A DNA stretch of 6,397 nucleotides, from the NCBI GenBank assembly GCA_030024065.1, contig JASEIE010000234.1:1-6397 (forward strand), given 5' to 3'. This stretch comes from Thermodesulfobacteriota bacterium. GTDB lineage: Bacteria > Desulfobacterota > BSN033 > UBA1163. Below are positions 6,006 through 6,397 of the stretch, in pieces. The position numbers were made by a program, and so were the translations under genes. The notes under the pieces are model-generated. The model was given only the letters and a program-made list of their open reading frames with translations, was not told where the DNA came from and ran no database searches. Each line of letters opens with the position of its first letter. The stretch's first letter is position 1.

Positions 6006-6332
6006 ATGATAAAAAACTTATCAGATACGAAACTATCTGTCCGTAAAACAATACTACTGGGTATATTATCAGGTATTGGAGGCTACATACTCGCCTTAAT
6101 GGTGTCATTGACCCAGGACTCCAATGTTTATACAAGGCTGAAAGAGGCCAAGCCAATAGACAAGCTACTGGCCACATTAACGGCATCAGTATCAATTCCT
6201 TTATATATATTGGCCCCAATATTTGCAGCATTATTGATTCTCCTTTACCTGTATTACCATCATCGCAAAGCAGTAAAACTTCAAATAAAGGAAATGGCAG
6301 AAGAATATTACAAAATGCTTAATCCTAAGTAA
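6006..6332 (+). CDS. Cassette-encoded small two-segment membrane protein, unknown function
   Basis: 108 residues starting 20 nt after the cassette boundary; no strong Shine-Dalgarno (only ATAAG before the ATG). Seen: a basic N-terminus, membrane segments near 15-36 and 62-84, a polar loop between (TQDSNVYTRLKEAKPIDK), and a charged cytoplasmic-looking tail (HHRKAVKLQIKEMAEEYYKML) likely to be helical. The A/T content is higher than in the left-hand genes and unlike cassette 1, fitting cassettes of separate origin. No family recognised. The stop lies 8 nt before the next attC R'' box. Probably an inner-membrane protein. Confidence 0.82.
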   Translation: MIKNLSDTKLSVRKTILLGILSGIGGYILALMVSLTQDSNVYTRLKEAKPIDKLLATLTASVSIPLYILAPIFAALLILLYLYYHHRKAVKLQIKEMAEEYYKMLNPK

Positions 6333-6340
6333 TAACACCT

Positions 6341-6397
6341 TTCTAACACTTATAAGGCCTCCGGTGTCAATAGGGAAAAGAAATCCAAGACGAAAAA
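6341..6397 (+). other. attC: attC site of cassette 2 (partial, R'' and L'' side)
   Basis: R'' TTCTAAC (6341-6347) is followed by ACTTATAAGGCCTCCGG, where AAGGCC-T-CCGG could be an L'' arm with an extrahelical base. The L' and R' halves lie beyond the window, so the arm assignment is tentative; the R'' call rests on its exact complement at 5985-5993. Confidence 0.68.

Larger units (their letters stand above)
5986..6397 (+). mobile_element. Integron gene cassette 2 (partial, right end outside window)
   Basis: Starts at the TT of GTTAGAAAG (5985-5993). The exact 9-bp complement CTTTCTAAC is at 6339-6347, just after the stop of its single gene, which is the same self-complementary start/R'' relation as in cassette 1. 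The attC is cut off by the window end. Confidence 0.8.

Overview
The window looks like a bacterial chromosome segment, probably from an uncultured Desulfobacterota ('deltaproteobacterial')-type or related lineage. The evidence for this is circumstantial: a very long DUF4175-type membrane/coiled-coil protein coupled to a peptidase-MA-like protein, an archaeal/deep-branching style THEP1 NTPase next to an archaemetzincin remnant, and a dispersed 'TGTCATTGCGAG' inverted-repeat element. No rRNA, tRNA or marker gene fixes the taxonomy.

Left part (1-4514, minus strand): a two-gene operon read right to left. The first gene encodes a roughly 1058-residue envelope protein with three N-terminal membrane segments, an Ig-like beta-rich region and long coiled coils. 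It overlaps by ATGA the start of a secreted or anchored gluzincin-like protein (HEYMH...HEGLA). The start of the second gene is interrupted by a 238-bp element with terminal inverted repeats. The element separates the ancestral ATG and basic n-region from the hydrophobic signal segment but leaves the frame open.

Centre (4515-5375): a short divergent promoter region with a TATAAT box on each strand, then a plus-strand THEP1-type NTPase, followed immediately by the N-terminal fragment of an archaemetzincin gene that ends before any catalytic motif. An AT-rich gene-poor stretch follows (5376-5572).

Right part (5573-6397): the most interesting region. It has the architecture of an integron gene-cassette array. 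The sequence GTTGGAAC precedes a small membrane-protein gene, and its exact reverse complement GTTCCAAC follows that gene's stop. Next come a 9-nt spacer, an L'' arm with a single bulged A, a variable loop, the complementary L' arm, another 9-nt spacer and GTTAGAA. This is a full attC site of about 90 nt. The second gene repeats the logic: GTTAGAAAG before it and the exact complement CTTTCTAAC after it, with the attC cut by the window end. No integrase gene is visible, so this is the left edge of a cassette array or a cluster of attC sites lacking integrase (CALIN). Both cassettes encode small membrane proteins that I do not recognise. A TTGACA-N17-TAGGAT promoter lies just upstream of the first cassette and could drive the array.
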